A stretch of 32,375 nt of DNA from Flavobacteriales bacterium (lineage in GTDB: Bacteria; Bacteroidota; Bacteroidia; Flavobacteriales; Flavobacteriaceae): the NCBI GenBank assembly GCA_027061855.1, contig JAMOVT010000034.1, positions 1-32,375 of the forward strand. Direction: 5' to 3'. The translations under genes and the position numbers were made by a program. Below the pieces are notes generated by a model, which saw only the letters and a program-made list of their open reading frames with translations, was not told the origin of the DNA and ran no database searches. Of the stretch, positions 31,848 to 32,375 are shown in pieces (positions within the stretch are counted from its first letter, which is position 1; every line of letters starts with the position of its first letter).

Positions 31848-32375
31848 AAACAACAAAGCATTATATTTAATTTTTTTGGGAATTGCCATCATTGCCGGAA
31901 TGGTAATCGGGCATTTATTGACTTTTCACAGGCAACAAAATGTTCCTTTCAGCATAACCAAAAAAGATAAATTGGAAAATTTAATGCGGCATATCGAAGA
32001 AGAATATGTTGATACCATTAGCACGGACAGTATCGTGGATGTAGTAATTCAGGATGTACTAAAAAACCTGGATCCTCATTCGGTATATATTCCCAAAAAA
32101 GAAGTAGCTGAGGCCGATGAAGAACTCGAAGGGGAATTTACGGGAATCGGAGTTGTTTTTCAGAAATACAAAGACAGTTTTACGATTATTCGTCCGTTGG
32201 AAAACAGCCCGGCTGCACGCGCCGGTTTGCAATCGATGGACCGGATCATTACCGTAGAGAATGATACGGTTTCAGGGAAAAACATCTATATTACCGATGT
32301 GACCGGGAAAATAAAAGGAAAACCGGGAACAAAAGTCAGCCTGGGAATATACCGCAAAGAAGCAGACAGCTCATT
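31840..32375 (+). CDS. S41 family C-terminal processing protease (partial)
   Basis: The ATG at 31840 overlaps the deaminase stop by 8 bp. The visible 178 codons begin with a basic start and one membrane helix (LYLIFLGIAIIAGMVIGHLL), a signal anchor or signal peptide. They continue with the family's N-terminal part (LRHIEEEYVDTIS-like: here MRHIEEEYVDTIS, then VLKNLDPHSVYIP) and a PDZ domain (G-E-F-T-G-I-G-V-V-F, then PLENSPAARAGLQSMDRI). The catalytic Ser-Lys region lies beyond the window. Members such as CtpA cleave exported proteins near their C-termini. Confidence 0.9.
   Translation, partial: MNKNNKALYLIFLGIAIIAGMVIGHLLTFHRQQNVPFSITKKDKLENLMRHIEEEYVDTISTDSIVDVVIQDVLKNLDPHSVYIPKKEVAEADEELEGEFTGIGVVFQKYKDSFTIIRPLENSPAARAGLQSMDRIITVENDTVSGKNIYITDVTGKIKGKPGTKVSLGIYRKEADSS

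Noticed and set aside
1-32375. CRISPR array, tRNA or rRNA genes
   Set aside because: No regularly spaced short repeats, and no tRNA-like or rRNA-like sequence was recognised in reading both strands. A covariance-model scan would be needed to exclude small RNAs.

Overview
The window is low-GC bacterial DNA from a member of the Bacteroidota, most likely a flavobacterium. The signs are Bacteroidota-type promoters (TTTG/N19-20/TAnnTTTG), no strong Shine-Dalgarno sites, a GLPGLI-family protein paired with a carboxypeptidase-regulatory-domain outer-membrane receptor, a DUF4270 lipoprotein, DUF1573, a short GT5-type 'glycogen/starch synthase' beside panC, and many MKK...C lipoproteins. I cannot name the genus.

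Left part (1-9718): an accessory region downstream of rsmI, built as a row of cassettes. A direct repeat of about 660 bp occurs twice (copy A 4677-5339, copy B 9194-9857). Each copy holds the 3' end of rsmI, a 36-codon ORF on the plus strand, a strong leftward promoter with a run of 7 or 8 G in its spacer, and a roughly 250-nt structured leader. Each leads straight into a leftward operon whose first gene encodes a small exported protein. Only the copy B rsmI end belongs to a whole gene; the copy A end is a decayed stub with an in-frame stop. A third rsmI stub lies at the left edge (1-27), just after the last gene of the leftmost operon, exactly as in copy A. The repeat units are therefore the seams between cassettes, and the row probably continues to the left of the window.

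Cassette 1 (54-4679) encodes a lipoprotein ending in an eight-cysteine domain like fulvocin C, a DUF1573 lipoprotein, a membrane-anchored thioredoxin-like protein, two lipoproteins of unknown role and two outer-membrane barrels. Cassette 2 (5351-9196) encodes an exported two-cysteine protein, then, behind a strong hairpin, a GLPGLI protein and a large receptor-like outer-membrane barrel. Both look like systems that export or handle a small surface or secreted peptide; that role is inferred.

Right part (9719-32375): ordinary chromosomal genes. They are rsmI with a coupled upstream gene, tdk, alr, a Prx6-type peroxiredoxin, serS, rlmN, a penicillin-binding-protein-like serine hydrolase, a DUF4270 lipoprotein with a GT5-like gene, panC with an ABC ATPase, a DUF937 protein, a 47-aa small protein, a subtilase lipoprotein, a MarC-family membrane protein, a 2033-aa alpha-2-macroglobulin-like lipoprotein without the thioester cysteine, a dCMP-deaminase-family protein, and the start of an S41 C-terminal processing protease cut by the window end. 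Clear intrinsic terminators punctuate this part.
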